Below are positions 1-7,459 of a DNA stretch of 19,575 bases, piece by piece. Numbering within the stretch: position 1 is the first letter of the stretch; each line of letters opens with the position of its first letter. Position numbers and translations under genes: made by a program. This DNA is from Sulfidibacterium sp964473395 (GTDB taxonomy: Bacteria > Bacteroidota > Bacteroidia > Bacteroidales > F082). The stretch spans positions 1-19,575 of the forward strand of contig CAYYOW010000035.1 of assembly GCA_964473395.1 (NCBI GenBank), given 5' to 3'. The notes under the pieces were generated by a model. It saw nothing but the letters and a program-made list of their open reading frames with translations, was not told the DNA's origin and ran no database searches.

Positions 1-11
1 CTTTGAGATAC

Positions 12-50
12 AAAAGGTTACGTTGTTTTATGACAATGTGGCCTTTTTTA
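12..50 (+). terminator. Rho-independent terminator of a gene upstream of the window
   Basis: A 14-bp stem, with some G-T pairs, forms between 12-25 and 34-47 around an 8-nt loop, and it runs into a T-rich tract. It most simply ends a plus-strand transcript that begins outside the window. Confidence 0.6.
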
Positions 51-306
51 TTTGCTGCGTGCTAAAATGTGCATATTATTGGCCCCTCATATCTTACAGG
101 TGTCTTTTCCATATATTCAAGAAGTCAATTTCCTTTAAGCAGATTGTATAACTGCTAAGTAGTACGTTTTATACAGGAAAACCCTTGGCTCTGAAAAACC
201 TTTTGAGTCATTTTATAATTTTATAAACCCAAAAGTTGTATTTTCTGGTTGAATCTATTCTTTTCGAAGATTTCTTTAAAACCACTTTCTAACAAAAAAA
301 ATTTAT

Positions 307-314
307 TACATTTG
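307..314 (+). promoter_or_regulatory. Candidate -7 promoter element for the SLBB exporter gene
   Basis: TACATTTG matches TAnnTTTG exactly, but no clear TTTG-type -33 element lies about 19 nt upstream. If it is used, the transcript would have a leader of roughly 500 nt. Confidence 0.25.
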
Positions 315-450
315 CAACCTAACCAAGTCCCAAAATCAAAAATTAGCCTTTTGTAGGTAAAGAAGAACATTATTAAGCCATAACAGGTTTATTAATTAAA
401 TTCTGCCATATCATGTGATAAATATGATTATAGTTCTTCCTCTTACTTCT

Positions 451-480
451 TGCCCATGACGATTATATAGCGGATGGGCA
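451..480. repeat. Inverted repeat TGCCCAT...ATGGGCA in the exporter leader region
   Basis: The two 7-nt arms are perfectly complementary and separated by 16 nt. There is no following T-run, so it is not a classic terminator. It could be a leader RNA hairpin or a chance feature of relic coding sequence. Confidence 0.3.
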
Positions 481-823
481 TAATTGCATGTTAAAATCTG
501 GCTGCATTAATAACAGATTAACACGATTGACCGTAAAGGTTGCTTCCAAAAGTTGAAATGAGAACATAAAAAAGAGTCGCAGAGATATAATTATTAATAA
601 GAACATAATTAAAATAACAATGTAAACGAAATCTTTATGGGGAGAAGAAAAAATATTTAGTTTTAAGCTTCGTATTTGTTAATCCAGAAAGGACCTCTTT
701 ATTTAATCATAAAACCAGATCATCATTTTCAAATGTAAGATAATAAAATAATTCGGTAAAAACAGGAGATGTTTGTGCAAGACTTATAAGCAACATCGTT
801 ATAACTAACTAAACTTCAAGACC

Positions 824-3457
824 ATGAAAAATGCATTTGTTTTTATTTCACTACTTCTAAGTCTTTCTGTGTATTCTCAGACTGATGAGGAAATAAAAAA
901 TAAACTGGGAAAAGAGAATATTTCTACCATGCACGATGTAAAAACAGCTTTAGCAAAACGCGGCATGACTGAAGCTGATGCCAGAAGGATGGCTAAAATG
1001 TATGGTGTTAATTATGATGCTTATATAGCAAAATACATTACGAATTCAGGAGATACAGCTAAGAAAGAAACAATCCCTCCCCCAGTTATCGCCAGATTAA
1101 ACAATATAAGGCAACCTTCTAAACAGACGAGTACCACCAAATTAAAAAGTTTAAAAGTTCCAAAAACGGAATCTGGCTTACCATACTTTGGTTATTCTAT
1201 TTTTCAAAACAACCCTTTCGGAAACAAGCCTTATCTGGTTGGCAATATAGATCCCGGATACATTCTAGCCCCAGGAGATGAGATAAGAATTTACGTTTGG
1301 GGTGATAATACCTACCAGGCTCAGGTAACCATTGATTTAAACGGTAATATTTTTTTACCTGAAATCGGTATCTTTTTTGCTACCGGGAATACTTTCGCCT
1401 CTTTGTCTAAAAAGTTGACTTCTTACCTCGGTAAATTTTATCAAGGGTTAATAAAAAGACCTCAAACATCTTTTATTAATGTTTCATTAACTCAACTGCG
1501 ACCTATAAGTATTACAGTTTTGGGGGAAAGCAATACACCAGGTCCACACCTGATTAATACTTTTGCTACGGTATTAAATACGCTATATGCCTCAGGAGGA
1601 ATCAAAAAGACTGGCTCACTAAGGAAGATTATGGTTTACCGCAATAACAAATTGGTTAAATCGGTCGATCTTTATGATTACATCACTAAAGGAAAATTAG
1701 ATAATGGAATTCGTCTAGTGACTAATGATATTGTATTTATCCCAAAGAGATTGACCACCATCCAGATAAAGGGCCAGGTGCGGACACCCGGTATTTACGA
1801 ACTTAAACCTACTGAAGGAATTGATGAATTAATCAATTTCGCCGGTGGATTATTGCCGGATGCTTCTATAAAAAATGTAGAAATTAAAAGGATTAGACCT
1901 TTTAGTGTCAGGAAAAATAATGACGTTTATGATAAATATATCACATCTGTCAATTTAGGTGAATTACAAAAGAGACATGAGGATTACCAGCTTTACGATG
2001 GGGATGAAATTGTCATTAAATCCGTTCTTGCAATTGTAGAAAACAAAGTTAAAATTAGCGGATCTGTCCATCGCCCTGGCATTTATCCTCTAAATCAGTT
2101 TTCCGATTTACGAAAACTGATTGTTATGGCTGCTGATAGCTTATTGCCACGAACCTATCTGGAAAAAGTTGATATCTTTAAAGAAGATGAAAGTGGAAAG
2201 CGATATTTTAAGACCTTTAATTTAAAAGATGTATTTGATAGAAGTGTAAAAATTTCCCTTGCTAAAAATGACTCTGTGGTTGTTTATAATTACGATGATT
2301 TGAAGAATCTGGATTTGGTAACAATAAAAGGCTTTGTAAAAAGGCCCCGAACCATGATATGGAGACAAGGACTTAGAATGTACGATGTGATTTTCTCTTC
2401 TTCAAACATGGAAGAATTACAATACCGCTCCGAAATATTAACCAACCGGGTTGATTTAAAAAGATTTGATTACAAGATGGGGCAATTTAAAATAGAAGCA
2501 TTCAACCTTGATTCAATTATTACTAACAAAACTAATTATAAACTCCTCCCCAAAGACGAAATTATCTTATACAGCAAAGCTGTTAATAAAGTATTGAAAC
2601 AAAAAGTAAGTATCAATGGCTATGTAAAAAAACCAGGCGTTTATAACCTCACTGATAATATGTCCGTCGAAGATTTAGCTCTGCAAGCTGGTGGCTTTCT
2701 TGAATTTGCTGACCAAAGTACTGTTATTGTTACACGACCTAGTTTCAATGTCAAGACGGGTAGGCTTAGTAAGGATTATTTTATTAAAGTCAACCAGGAT
2801 TACCTTACCGGGAAGGATAAAAAACTGGCTGAAGGTGCTTTTTATCTACAGCATAACGATGTAGTGAGCGTTCGACTTATGTCTGGCTATGAAGCAGCTA
2901 AGTCCATTTCTATTTTCGGTGAAGTTACCTATCCCGGAGTAATTACCCTGAACAATAAAATTGAAACTTTACAATCTGTTTTATCTCGTGTGGGGGGACT
3001 AACTCCTTTTGGTAACCTGGAGCCTTCTTTCATCAGGCGGGGGAATGCTGTTTTCATTATTAACTTGAAAAAGGCTCTTAAAAAAGATATTTCTTTTCTA
3101 AAAAACGGTGACGAGATATTTATTGCTTCTAAAACAGGAACGGTGCAAGTGAACGGAGCGGTTGAGAATCCAGGACTTTTTGTGTGGGAAAAAGGGAAAA
3201 GAATTAATTATTATCTCAACGCCACTGGAAATAAAACGAAAAAGGCTGGGAGGGTCACAGTGACATACCCAAATGGTCTTACCTATCGTAAAAGCTTGTT
3301 TAGCAATCCGAGAGTAATTCCTAACTCAATAATCTATGTCAATTTTAAACCAGTTAAAAAACAAAGGAATCAAGGAGCTTTTATGGACAACTTTATAAAA
3401 GTATTAACTGTCGTTACCGGGGCTTTAACCACTATCTTCCTTGTCCGCAAACTTTAA
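824..3457 (+). CDS. Wza-like polysaccharide export protein with multiple SLBB domains
   Basis: Likely outer-membrane/periplasmic channel component that moves capsular or exopolysaccharide out of the cell. The 877-residue protein starts with a signal peptide (about 1-19, ending S-V-Y-S-Q) without a lipobox Cys. A short helical segment with MTEADARRMAK follows (about 48-58), then a poly-export domain (about 120-225, with the conserved P-G-D-E-I at 150-154). After that come about seven SLBB-like units, recognisable by V-x-x-P-G-x-Y or similar, at roughly 228, 312, 410, 505, 610, 700 and 775. The fourth unit is degenerate and lacks the Gly after Pro. A hydrophobic helix lies near the C-terminus (about 858-874). 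E. coli Wza (about 380 residues) has far fewer SLBB units; the long form is common in Bacteroidota. No Wzc-type kinase or glycosyltransferase follows, and the gene appears monocistronic between two terminators. The general role is well supported; the polysaccharide is unknown. Confidence 0.88.
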   Translation: MKNAFVFISLLLSLSVYSQTDEEIKNKLGKENISTMHDVKTALAKRGMTEADARRMAKMYGVNYDAYIAKYITNSGDTAKKETIPPPVIARLNNIRQPSKQTSTTKLKSLKVPKTESGLPYFGYSIFQNNPFGNKPYLVGNIDPGYILAPGDEIRIYVWGDNTYQAQVTIDLNGNIFLPEIGIFFATGNTFASLSKKLTSYLGKFYQGLIKRPQTSFINVSLTQLRPISITVLGESNTPGPHLINTFATVLNTLYASGGIKKTGSLRKIMVYRNNKLVKSVDLYDYITKGKLDNGIRLVTNDIVFIPKRLTTIQIKGQVRTPGIYELKPTEGIDELINFAGGLLPDASIKNVEIKRIRPFSVRKNNDVYDKYITSVNLGELQKRHEDYQLYDGDEIVIKSVLAIVENKVKISGSVHRPGIYPLNQFSDLRKLIVMAADSLLPRTYLEKVDIFKEDESGKRYFKTFNLKDVFDRSVKISLAKNDSVVVYNYDDLKNLDLVTIKGFVKRPRTMIWRQGLRMYDVIFSSSNMEELQYRSEILTNRVDLKRFDYKMGQFKIEAFNLDSIITNKTNYKLLPKDEIILYSKAVNKVLKQKVSINGYVKKPGVYNLTDNMSVEDLALQAGGFLEFADQSTVIVTRPSFNVKTGRLSKDYFIKVNQDYLTGKDKKLAEGAFYLQHNDVVSVRLMSGYEAAKSISIFGEVTYPGVITLNNKIETLQSVLSRVGGLTPFGNLEPSFIRRGNAVFIINLKKALKKDISFLKNGDEIFIASKTGTVQVNGAVENPGLFVWEKGKRINYYLNATGNKTKKAGRVTVTYPNGLTYRKSLFSNPRVIPNSIIYVNFKPVKKQRNQGAFMDNFIKVLTVVTGALTTIFLVRKL

Positions 3458-3545
3458 TATTATTGTGATAAGATACTGAAATTCTTGAAGTAATAGACAA
3501 AATTGAGACTGGAAATTTGAATAAGTAATTAGAACTATCTATTTA

Positions 3546-3881
3546 TTAACCTGAGTTCGATATAAGATTTATCTCACAGAAAGTTACCTTGTTAATTAGC
3601 AGGGTAACTTTTTTATGAAAATATTCTTCAGAAGCGAACAATTGGTCACGGTGGAAATCGAAAAGTTCTTTTGAGATACGAATTTCCCCGAAATCCATAG
3701 TTACATATATTCCACTTTTAAAAAGCTTTGCTCCTTACTGGAGCCAGGCTGCCTGGGATGGGTAAGTCTTCTTTACGCATTTTCAGTTCATACAGCACCA
3801 ATGAAAGCAGACCAACAAGTTCGTCACAAAAGGTTTCTCATCAGTCAAATACTTATCAAAGACCGGAACAAAAAGGATCAT
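3546..3881 (-). pseudogene. Decayed, frameshifted small gene of unknown family
   Basis: Reading the minus strand from an ATG at 3881 gives MILFVPVFDKYLTDEKPF. After an apparent one-base loss near 3830, the adjacent frame continues with CDELVGLLSLVLYELKMRK and then EDLPIPGSLAP, stopping at 3718. Around 3722-3730 a third frame opens with KLFKSGIYVTMDFGEIRISK and runs on through ELFDFHRDQLFASEEYFHKK to a stop at 3546-3548. The segments join naturally into one protein of roughly 105-110 residues broken by two frameshifts. I do not recognise the family. The last part overlaps the terminator hairpin of the gene on the other strand, so its end may be non-coding. A plus-strand frame is also open over about 3722-3943 but looks less protein-like. 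The call rests on protein-like composition only. Confidence 0.35.
3580..3615 (+). terminator. Terminator after the SLBB exporter gene
   Basis: A 12-bp stem (3580-3591 with 3600-3611, one G-T pair) closes an 8-nt loop and ends in a T-run continuing to 3615. It lies about 120 bp after the stop codon. On the minus strand the same bases fall inside a possible relic reading frame. Confidence 0.65.
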
Positions 3882-3978
3882 ACATTATACCAGAATAAAA
3901 GCTCGCAACACGACCCTACCCTTCTTATAACGAAAGTTTTATAAACTTTTTATCAACAACGAGAACAAAACCCCAAAT

Positions 3979-3992
3979 AATATTGTAATATT
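3979..3992. promoter_or_regulatory. Hyphenated palindrome AATATT-GT-AATATT upstream of norC
   Basis: Two AATATT half-sites are separated by 2 nt, about 85 bp before the norC start. The octamer TAATATTG at 3986-3993 overlaps it and is one mismatch from the -7 consensus TAnnTTTG. An operator overlapping the norC promoter is plausible but unproven. No clear FNR-type TTGAT-N4-ATCAA site was seen. Confidence 0.25.
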
Positions 3993-4064
3993 GTACCTAA
4001 TTGTTTAAATCCTCTCAATCAGGTGGTTTAATACGAATAAATATTTAACTATTAATTTTTAAAA

Positions 4065-4071
4065 AAGGAGG
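4065..4071 (+). promoter_or_regulatory. Perfect Shine-Dalgarno site of norC
   Basis: AAGGAGG lies 5 nt before the ATG at 4077 and fixes the start. Such a site is unusual here, because no neighbouring gene outside norCB has one. Confidence 0.8.
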
Positions 4072-4076
4072 TTAAA

Positions 4077-4850
4077 ATGGAATTACCAAAAGACGCGAAA
4101 CGTGCGAAAGGGTGGCTTATCTGGACATCTGTTGTGATGATAGCTATCTTTCTCGGTCTTACATTTCAGTCTTATTTTTATGTCGTCAAGAAGGAGCCAA
4201 AGGTAACTGATGCTATAGCAGCGGGCAACCGGGTCTTTCACGACAACAACTGTATGGATTGCCATACGATATTAGGCGATGGAGCCTATTATGCTGCCGA
4301 TCTTACCAAGGTCATTTCCAAAAGGGGTCAGGGGTTCGTTCGTGCAGTACTTAAAGACCCGCCCAAAATAACACGGGATTTATGGCCGGGGAAGTATAAA
4401 CGTGTTATGCCCAACTTAAATTTGACAAATCAAAACATTAATGATTTGATTGCTTTTCTCACCTGGATTGGTGAGCTTGACACAAATGGTTGGCCACCAG
4501 GATCGAAAGTTCTTTCGTCAAAAGGGAAAGCGAAACCGGTGCAAGAGGGAACGACTTCTCCCATTTCGCTGATAAAAAAACTAAACTGTGGTACCTGCCA
4601 CACTATTAAGACAGAAGGATTAAATACCGTAGGTGCAATTGGCCCTGACTTGTCCAATGAATCGGCGAGGAACAGAGGTGTTGATTGGCTGGTTAAACAA
4701 ATTGGAAATCCGGCCTCTATTCCTGACAGTGAAGTTACAAAAGGATATGAGGGCAAACGGATGCTTATGCCCGCTTTTAAAAATCAGTTAACTGCTGATC
4801 AATTGAAATCTCTCGCAACATTTATCAATAATTTAAAGGAGGAAAAATAA
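4077..4850 (+). CDS. norC: Nitric oxide reductase cytochrome c subunit NorC, with a second C-terminal heme c domain
   Basis: Electron-donating subunit of cytochrome-c-type nitric oxide reductase, anchored in the cytoplasmic membrane with its hemes in the periplasm. One membrane helix lies at about 13-36. The NorC domain follows, with heme motif C-M-D-C-H at 59-63, the NorC signature TILGDGAYYAADL (64-76), a probable Met ligand at 111 (M-P-N-L) and the closing D-T-N-G-W-P-P (135-141). Usual NorC (about 150 residues) ends there. This protein adds a linker and a second cytochrome c domain with C-G-T-C-H at 171-175 and likely axial Met at 229 or 231 (R-M-L-M-P-A-F), for 257 residues in total. The stop overlaps the norB start (TAATG), so the two are translationally coupled. 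Family assignment is firm; the extra domain as an additional electron-entry heme is inference. No norQ or norD is adjacent. Confidence 0.93.
   Translation: MELPKDAKRAKGWLIWTSVVMIAIFLGLTFQSYFYVVKKEPKVTDAIAAGNRVFHDNNCMDCHTILGDGAYYAADLTKVISKRGQGFVRAVLKDPPKITRDLWPGKYKRVMPNLNLTNQNINDLIAFLTWIGELDTNGWPPGSKVLSSKGKAKPVQEGTTSPISLIKKLNCGTCHTIKTEGLNTVGAIGPDLSNESARNRGVDWLVKQIGNPASIPDSEVTKGYEGKRMLMPAFKNQLTADQLKSLATFINNLKEEK
4836..4842 (+). promoter_or_regulatory. Perfect Shine-Dalgarno site of norB
   Basis: AAGGAGG lies 7 nt before the norB ATG at 4850, inside the end of norC. It fixes the norB start. Confidence 0.8.
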
Positions 4851-6196
4851 TGAGGACCTTTACTTTTCGTTCACAAAAAGTAGCATACTACTATTTTGCT
4901 GCATCTGTACTCTTATTCTTATTGCAAATCGTCTTTGGTTTGGTTACAGTTTCACAATACGTGTGGCCCAGCTTTGCATTAAACTGGATGCCGTTTAATG
5001 TCTCACGAAGTATCCACATTAACCTGCTTATCTTCTGGATGTTCCTGGCGATAATGGGGGCGACGTATTATATTCTTATTGAAGAAGCAGGCAAGGAGCT
5101 CTTCAGTACAAAGATAGCCATGATCCAACTGATTATATTTTGCGCAGCCGGTGTTGGCGCTATTGTCAGCTATTTCTTCCATTATTACGATGGGCAAGGG
5201 CTGGAGTATGTTGAAGCTGCCCCTGTTTTCGACTGGATGATTGTGGTGGCAGCGCTTTTGTGGCTTTATAATCTTATTAAGACTTTGCATAAGGCGCCAA
5301 AGAAAAGCCCGATAAATATTCTTCTCCTGGTTACCACAATAGGTACAATACTGATGTATTTACCAGGAATGCCTTATTTAAGGAATTTTGTTGTTCAGGA
5401 TTACCTGCGTTGGTGGGTTATTCATTATTGGGTGGAAGCAACCTGGGAAATGTATGAGACCCTCTTTATTGGCTACTTAATCATCAAGCTGTTCGATATT
5501 CCCAAAGAGAGGATGTACCGCTGGTTTTATATTGAGTTTTTCCTCATTCTTGCCAGTGGAATACTGGGAATGGGACACCATTATTTCTGGATTGGGACAC
5601 CACATTACTGGACATGGGTTGGTAGTATCTTCAGCGTATTTGAAGCCATCCCACCGGTTGCTATGATGATTGATGGATTGATATATGCGAGAAAATCTAA
5701 GATAAAGGTTAAAAACTTACCTGCACTCTATTGGCTAATTGGCGGGACAATAGGATCTTTTATTGGGTTGACTATTCTGGGAGGCAGCCAAACATGGTTT
5801 ACGGTCAATTACTGGATGCATGGAACCGAGGTAACAGCAGCTCACGGTCACATGGCCTTTTTCTCAGCATTTGCAGCAATTTTTATCGCTTTCATTTACT
5901 ATGCTCTTGAAACGCGCAACGGTGAAGAAAGCTTTAAGGATACCATCACTGATAAAAACAGATGGGCATGGGCTTTCTGGCTTATGAACATAGGGATGAT
6001 TATGATGGTGCTGGCAATGGAGGTGCTGGGGATTATGCAGATTTCTATTTCCAGAGTCGCCGGACAGGGTTACATAGCAGCACAGGTACACCAAATTGGA
6101 TGGTTTGCCGTGTGGTTTGTAACCGGCTTTGTTTTCTTAGCCGGCGTAGTGTATTATGTTTATGACTTCATTGTCGCAATGAAGGTAAAAGAGTAG
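4850..6196 (+). CDS. norB: Nitric oxide reductase catalytic subunit NorB
   Basis: Membrane subunit of the heme-copper oxidase superfamily that reduces 2 NO to N2O at a heme b3 - non-heme iron site. The 448 residues form about 12 hydrophobic helices, the usual cNorB size, with no N-terminal extension of the quinol-dependent (qNor) type. All key residues are visible: low-spin heme b ligands His56 (S-I-H-I-N) and His334; heme b3 ligand His332 in A-A-H-G-H; non-heme iron ligands His192, His243 and His244, with Glu196 in H-Y-W-V-E; further conserved Glu200 and Glu265. The motif G-L-E-Y-V-E (117-122) resembles the region that supplies a calcium ligand in known NorB. Presence of the Glu residues rather than the oxidase His-Tyr pair separates it from cbb3 oxidase CcoN. 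It is co-translated with norC and followed by a terminator. Confidence 0.95.
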   Translation: MRTFTFRSQKVAYYYFAASVLLFLLQIVFGLVTVSQYVWPSFALNWMPFNVSRSIHINLLIFWMFLAIMGATYYILIEEAGKELFSTKIAMIQLIIFCAAGVGAIVSYFFHYYDGQGLEYVEAAPVFDWMIVVAALLWLYNLIKTLHKAPKKSPINILLLVTTIGTILMYLPGMPYLRNFVVQDYLRWWVIHYWVEATWEMYETLFIGYLIIKLFDIPKERMYRWFYIEFFLILASGILGMGHHYFWIGTPHYWTWVGSIFSVFEAIPPVAMMIDGLIYARKSKIKVKNLPALYWLIGGTIGSFIGLTILGGSQTWFTVNYWMHGTEVTAAHGHMAFFSAFAAIFIAFIYYALETRNGEESFKDTITDKNRWAWAFWLMNIGMIMMVLAMEVLGIMQISISRVAGQGYIAAQVHQIGWFAVWFVTGFVFLAGVVYYVYDFIVAMKVKE

Positions 6197-6239
6197 AGCG
6201 TACAGGTTTGTATGCGACACCCTGTAACGTAAGTAACAG

Positions 6240-6276
6240 AAAAGCTCCCGGGAGTATCCTATTTCCGGGAGCTTTT
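6240..6276. terminator. Bidirectional terminator between norB and the convergent thioredoxin gene
   Basis: A perfect 12-bp stem, AAAAGCTCCCGG with its complement (6240-6251 and 6265-6276), surrounds a 13-nt loop. The A-tract on one side and T-tract on the other allow termination in both directions. It lies 44 bp after norB and 9 bp after the end of the convergent gene. Confidence 0.8.
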
Positions 6277-6284
6277 CGTTGTTG

Positions 6285-7448
6285 CTATTGAACAGTAAGC
6301 TGCTTTACTTTCTCTTTTAACCGGCTCAGCTTTTCCTGGTTAAAGCCATTGTCCACATAGGCTATTTTTCCTTTTTTATCGATAATATACATCGTAGGAT
6401 AGTCACTTATTTTGTACCGGACGTCCACCGTAGATTTTATCAGGATAATGTTATAACTGATTTGTCTGTTCCCGAGGAACGTTTTCAAATAGCCCAAACT
6501 TCGGGGATGATTATCAACCGAATTAAGGCCAAAAACTATCAATCCCTTGCTTTTGTATTTGGTATAAAGAGCTGACAGTGCTGGTATGGATCTTATGCAG
6601 GGCGGACAATGCGAGTACCAGAAATCGACGATAATTACTTTTTTTCCAATATAATCGGACAGACGGAATACTTTGCCGGAGGAGTAAAACTTTCCGGTAA
6701 AAAGCGGCGCTTTGTCTCCCTCGTGCAACATCCTCTCCATGAGGGCAACCTCGGAATTTTCTGCCTCATCTATAACCGGATTTTCTGCCAAAATTCTCTT
6801 TTGCTCTACTTTTAGTTTCCCAAGGTTAACCTTGTCAAAGGAATAATCTGAAAAAAAGAATTCGTGGCTGTAAACATGCCTGTTTTGTTTGACTACTATT
6901 TTCGACCATAACGGAACAAGGCGCTTTTTGTCCACCACAAAAACATATTTTTTTACTCTATTTGGAAATTGAATTTTAATTTTGGCGCAGCTTTTTCCCT
7001 GATAAGTCGTGTCGGAAATGGTAGTTTTTGCCTTTGGCTGTGCCACCAACGTTTTCAGACTACCGGGCTTCAGGAAAACGTCTATCCAATCTACCGGGGA
7101 GATGAAAGCTTCTTTGAAATTCTTATACAGGACAGTAGTCTTTTTCGGAGGAATAGCGAGATAGAATTTCCCGGCATCATAAATCATGTTGTAGGGACGA
7201 TAATAATCATCTATCCGCACATATCCGTTTCTCGGACCGCCATTGTTGTCGCGGACTGCCCACACCTCAAAAGGCGTTACGGTTGTATCGGCACCATTGG
7301 AGAAATAATATTTCTCGGTAACCTTAAAATGTATTGAGGAATGAGTTCTGGTCTCTTTAATAATCTGCGAAATCAGATTTTCTTTTTGTTTCGTACAGCT
7401 TGTTATCAAAAACAAGGAGACGGCAAGGAGTAGAAGTGTTTTTTTCAT
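6285..7448 (-). CDS. TlpA-like thioredoxin-fold lipoprotein with a LolA-like N-terminal domain
   Basis: Predicted periplasmic, lipid-anchored thiol-disulfide protein. The N-terminus is a lipoprotein signal with lipobox L-I-T-S-C (Cys18). Residues about 35-210 form a beta-rich domain reminiscent of LolA/LppX-type lipoprotein carriers (inference from pattern only). From about 243 a TlpA/AhpC-TSA-like thioredoxin domain begins (G-D-K-A-P-L-F), with active site C-P-P-C at 281-284 after V-D-F-W-Y-S-H and cis-Pro Pro351 (D-Y-P-T-M). The total of 387 residues is much longer than a plain TlpA (about 150-190). It is the last gene of a minus-strand unit, 11 bp after the methyltransferase. Redox function is well supported; the substrate is unknown. 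Heme c maturation is one possible role, but no ccm gene is present here. Confidence 0.8.
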   Translation of the reverse strand: MKKTLLLLAVSLFLITSCTKQKENLISQIIKETRTHSSIHFKVTEKYYFSNGADTTVTPFEVWAVRDNNGGPRNGYVRIDDYYRPYNMIYDAGKFYLAIPPKKTTVLYKNFKEAFISPVDWIDVFLKPGSLKTLVAQPKAKTTISDTTYQGKSCAKIKIQFPNRVKKYVFVVDKKRLVPLWSKIVVKQNRHVYSHEFFFSDYSFDKVNLGKLKVEQKRILAENPVIDEAENSEVALMERMLHEGDKAPLFTGKFYSSGKVFRLSDYIGKKVIIVDFWYSHCPPCIRSIPALSALYTKYKSKGLIVFGLNSVDNHPRSLGYLKTFLGNRQISYNIILIKSTVDVRYKISDYPTMYIIDKKGKIAYVDNGFNQEKLSRLKEKVKQLTVQ

Positions 7449-7459
7449 TTTTCTATTTA

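Larger units (their letters stand above)
51..823. other. AT-rich gap of about 770 bp before the exporter gene
   Basis: No convincing gene is present on either strand. The stretch contains one good match to the Bacteroidota -7 element (307-314), one perfect 7-bp inverted repeat (451-457 with 474-480), and a short minus-strand frame that reads like the C-terminus of a protein (about 483-445). It could be a long 5' leader for the exporter gene, decayed coding DNA, or both. No Shine-Dalgarno sequence precedes the ATG at 824. Confidence 0.5.

Noticed and set aside
2..3679. Repeated 10-mer TTTGAGATAC at 2-11 and 3670-3679
   Set aside because: A single 10-base match in AT-rich DNA over this distance is expected by chance; the flanks do not match.
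3722..3943. Plus-strand frame open for about 70 codons
   Set aside because: Its composition is less protein-like than the minus-strand relic, it has a late start codon and no homologue comes to mind.
4850..6196. Alternative reading of norB as cbb3 oxidase CcoN or quinol-type NorB
   Set aside because: The conserved Glu196, Glu200 and Glu265 and the adjacent NorC fit cNOR, and there is no N-terminal quinol-type extension.
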